Shown here in pieces: positions 22,458 to 24,022 of a stretch of 24,022 bases of DNA (the first letter of the stretch is position 1; each line of letters starts with the position of its first letter). This DNA is from a virus. Made by a program: the position numbers and the translations under genes. Location: positions 1-24,022 of the IMG/VR virus record IMGVR_UViG_3300050821_018000; one strand, given 5' to 3'. The notes beneath the pieces were generated by a model, which was given only the letters and a program-made list of their open reading frames with translations, made no database searches and was not told the DNA's origin.

Positions 22458-22930
22458 CACAACTCCTGATAGATCGCATCGCCTTCGGGCCAGTTGAAGA
22501 TGCCCTGATGGCCGACGTAGGGGATTGGTTCGGGTAGAACGCGGATGTCGTTGAGCTTTGTGGCCCAGCGCTGCTTGCCGGTGTCAGCGTCTACGTCGTC
22601 ATAGTTGCCATACATCAGTTCGCGTTCGGCGCGCTCCGGCTCGGCTTTTGCAAACAGCGCTCTAGCCTCGGCAGTTTTGATTGATCGCTGCGGGTGAACG
22701 ACACAGAGCAGGCAACCATACTGAAACGTGAACGGGTCAACCTCGTCCATGAGCAGTTGCCGCCGAAACAGGGCTGGATAATCCATCGGTCGGTACGGTT
22801 TTTTTGCGGACTGAATCGCAAGCGGCTTATCGATCAGGGATTCCCACATCGGCCAATCCCGCGTCTCGTACAGTTTCAGCCCGCGCCGCACCAGCGTGGC
22901 CCACGGTTCCCACAGAGAAAGAACTTTCAC
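22454..22930 (-). CDS. ASCH domain protein
   Basis: 158 residues from GTG 22930, in a GTGA overlap with the zinc-ribbon protein; in-frame ATGs further upstream read through that gene out of frame. The N terminus VLSLWEPWATLVRRGLKLYE followed by TRDWP is the ASCH signature (strand, PWA, G-x-K, E-x-R). It is followed by LIDKPLAIQSAKKP, a YGCLLCVVHP strand and a C-terminal RVLPEPIPYVGHQGIFNWPE. ASCH is a PUA-like fold that binds RNA and, in some phage members, may act on modified nucleosides. The role here is unknown; its neighbourhood is nucleic-acid modification. Confidence 0.85.
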   Translation of the reverse strand: MKVLSLWEPWATLVRRGLKLYETRDWPMWESLIDKPLAIQSAKKPYRPMDYPALFRRQLLMDEVDPFTFQYGCLLCVVHPQRSIKTAEARALFAKAEPERAERELMYGNYDDVDADTGKQRWATKLNDIRVLPEPIPYVGHQGIFNWPEGDAIYQELW

Positions 22931-23142
22931 GCCTGCCCGCCTTTCATCGCCTCGGTGAGTGCCATGGGAAATTGGCGCATCCAGGACGCTCCTTTTCGCT
23001 GGGGATTGGGAACCAAGTCCTTCCGCAGATCGTGTCCGCACTGGATACAGCGCCGCTTGCCGTGGCGTTTGATGACTCGGCGAACCTCCGAAGGCGGGAA
23101 GAGTCCGGGAATCTTGTCGGCTCCACAGTGTCCGCAGATCAT
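22927..23142 (-). CDS. Small zinc-ribbon protein, 71 aa
   Basis: ATG 23142 in an ATGA overlap with the 50-residue membrane protein; AAGGA lies nine bases upstream. MICGHCGADKIPGLFPPSEV and RCIQCGHDL provide two CxxC pairs about 27 residues apart, a typical zinc ribbon. The linker is basic, suggesting nucleic-acid contact, and the tail is polar. It is coupled to the ASCH gene downstream. I assign no specific function. Confidence 0.72.
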   Translation of the reverse strand: MICGHCGADKIPGLFPPSEVRRVIKRHGKRRCIQCGHDLRKDLVPNPQRKGASWMRQFPMALTEAMKGGQA

Positions 23143-23291
23143 CGGAGACGATCCTTAATTTCAAGCACCCACAGCCACACGTTCGATGCAAAGCAGAGAG
23201 CCGCAAGGACTCGCTCGCCTTGGTTCGCTGGAAAATGATCCAGGAACACGTACGTTGTGTATGCAGTCACGAAAAAACACATCACACTCAT
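23139..23291 (-). CDS. Small membrane protein, 50 aa
   Basis: A 50-codon frame from ATG 23291 to TGA 23139. Both ends form ATGA overlaps with the neighbouring genes, the same architecture as every other junction here, which is the main support. The sequence has two hydrophobic segments (MSVMCFFVTAYTTYVFL and VLAALCFASNVWLWVL) joined by a polar loop DHFPANQGER, with a charged tail EIKDRLR. It resembles small two-helix phage membrane peptides. Function unknown; an inner-membrane location is inferred. Confidence 0.6.
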   Translation of the reverse strand: MSVMCFFVTAYTTYVFLDHFPANQGERVLAALCFASNVWLWVLEIKDRLR

Positions 23292-23470
23292 CGCCGCCTG
23301 CCTTCGCTGATTCGCAAGAATTTAAAATTGGCTTCGCGCACCATCCGCTGCCCCTGTTGCCGCTTCTCTTCGGCGGACAGGTCGGTGCGGTTCAGCAGCT
23401 TGAGCAGTTTGGAGTTCAAGCGCATCCGCTCGGCTATCTGAAGGTCTCGCGTTGTGGGGCGGCGCGGCAT
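23288..23470 (-). CDS. Small basic helical protein, 60 aa
   Basis: ATG 23470 shares its A with the preceding stop (TGATG) and has AGGAAG upstream; the stop overlaps the next ATG (ATGA). The product is basic and helical: MPRRPTTRDLQIAERM, LLKLLNRTDLSAEEKRQQGQ, then a C-terminal REANFKFLRISEGRRR. It resembles small DNA-binding or phage regulatory peptides, but no specific helix-turn-helix is evident. Function unknown. Confidence 0.58.
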   Translation of the reverse strand: MPRRPTTRDLQIAERMRLNSKLLKLLNRTDLSAEEKRQQGQRMVREANFKFLRISEGRRR

Positions 23471-23745
23471 CAACGCTTCCTGTCGATGGTGACGCTCTTT
23501 CCGCCAGAGCTGAGTGTCACAGATGAAATGTTTTTGCCGTCCACGGTTGCTGCGAAATCTGCGACGGCATCAAGCATCCCTTGCGGTGAGCCGGGTTCTT
23601 CTGGGGCGGCTTTCAGTTCCACCTGACGGTCGGAGAATTTACACCAAAAGGCCGTGCTGAAAAAGTTCTGCGCCCACTTCCACACCGCAGGTTCCCATTC
23701 ATAGGCCACAGAAAAGTGCAGCCTCATCCATAGCTTGCGCGTCAT
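23470..23745 (-). CDS. Hypothetical protein, 91 aa
   Basis: ATG 23745 overlaps the stop of the 36-residue frame (ATGA), which decides this start over the in-frame GTG at 23757. The product starts with a Trp/Phe-rich strand region (LWMRLHFSVAYEWEPAVWKW) and ends with a Gly/Ser-rich strand (ISSVTLSSGGKSVTIDRKR). No Cys motif or membrane helix is present. Family not recognised. Confidence 0.62.
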   Translation of the reverse strand: MTRKLWMRLHFSVAYEWEPAVWKWAQNFFSTAFWCKFSDRQVELKAAPEEPGSPQGMLDAVADFAATVDGKNISSVTLSSGGKSVTIDRKR

Positions 23746-23852
23746 CGGTGAAACCACCCGTGATCAACGAAGAAGCGACACCAACAGCCCATCTCGTAAC
23801 ACAACACCAAGCTAACCACGGTCTCTAAAAGCTCGTCGCGTTCCCACGTCAC
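23742..23852 (-). CDS. Small ORF, 36 aa, coupled at both ends
   Basis: GTG 23852 overlaps the stop of the upstream partial gene (GTGA) and has a near-ideal GGGAGGG six bases upstream; its TGA overlaps the next ATG. The peptide begins acidic (VTWERDELLETVVSL) and becomes Cys/Trp-rich (YEMGCWCRFFVDHGWFHR). It is too short to place in a family. The strong ribosome-binding site and both overlaps make real translation likely, either for its product or to couple its neighbours. Confidence 0.55.
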   Translation of the reverse strand: MTWERDELLETVVSLVLCYEMGCWCRFFVDHGWFHR

Positions 23853-24022
23853 ACGCTGTACCCTCCCTTCGCCTCATTCGGCGCAAACGGTCCATTCGAC
23901 GAGTCCCGGTAGTTGACCGCCAGTTTCAGTTGCCCCTGTGCCGGCACAGGTTCACCGGGCGGCCTTCGCTCCCCAAACTCCGGGATAGGTTCGTCCGCGA
24001 TGCTGCCGTTCGTTCCGAGAAT
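23849..24022 (-). CDS. Partial hypothetical protein, C-terminal 57 residues
   Basis: An open frame enters from the right edge of the window and ends at TGA 23849-23851. The visible tail is Pro/Glu/Gly-rich (EPIPEFGERRPPGEPVPAQG), then turns strand-like (QLKLAVNYRD) and ends with APNEAKGGYSV. Its stop overlaps the GTG of the 36-residue ORF, and its last codons carry that gene's GGGAGGG site. Family not recognisable from this part; the start is outside the window. Confidence 0.6.
   Translation of the reverse strand: MLGTNGSIADEPIPEFGERRPPGEPVPAQGQLKLAVNYRDSSNGPFAPNEAKGGYSV

Noticed and set aside
1-24022. CRISPR array, tRNA or rRNA genes, insertion sequence ends
   Set aside because: No spaced direct repeats, cloverleaf or rRNA-like sequence noticed, and no terminal inverted repeats around the recombinases; a dedicated scan was not possible.

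Overview
The window looks like part of a viral genome, either a free phage or an integrated provirus, from an uncultivated GC-rich bacterium. I found no rRNA, tRNA, CRISPR array or chromosomal housekeeping gene. Genes are packed in translationally coupled chains whose junctions are mostly 4-base ATGA/GTGA overlaps. GTG starts are frequent. An acidobacterial-type host would fit the base composition and the signal peptides that end just before Gln, but this is only a guess.

The plus strand (3..15158) appears to be the virion, host-contact and lysis half. It opens with a truncated gene and a chain of small proteins, one of them a DnaJ-type zinc-finger protein. Next comes an Arg- and Asn-Pro-rich protein with a Gly/Ala membrane-like segment (1778..2482). 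It is followed by a 267-aa protein (2554..3357) whose sequence pattern resembles the small double jelly-roll major capsid proteins of tailless membrane-containing viruses. A strong hairpin sits directly after that gene. Then follow a coiled-coil protein, several small beta-rich capsid-accessory-like proteins, a holin-like membrane peptide, four fibre-like or enzyme-like proteins that all begin with Sec signal peptides, and two NPGN-type muramidases, one with a C-terminal membrane anchor.

The minus strand (24022 down to 15227) is a convergent chain of nucleic-acid genes. In transcription order it holds small unknown proteins (two of 36 and 50 codons), a zinc-ribbon protein, an ASCH protein, a DUF4031 protein, a SNF2-like helicase fused to an N4/N6-type DNA methylase, a Gp37/Gp68 (DUF5131) radical-SAM-like protein, a serine recombinase, a 26-codon fragment of a cytosine-5 methyltransferase, a phage radical SAM protein, a full-length cytosine-5 methyltransferase and a second serine recombinase. 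The two recombinases are close paralogues in direct orientation. They bracket the radical SAM/methyltransferase cassette, which suggests past duplication and recombination.

The most notable points are: (i) a capsid-like gene cluster without any tailed-phage hallmark gene in 24 kb; (ii) fibre-like proteins with Sec signal peptides; (iii) a methyltransferase remnant that now acts as a translational leader carrying the Shine-Dalgarno for a radical SAM gene; (iv) a possible AUU start for the 733-residue reading frame near 12476; (v) repeated use of CxxCxGxG zinc modules, including a fusion to a capsid-like domain. Functions are assigned from motifs read by eye; no database search was run.
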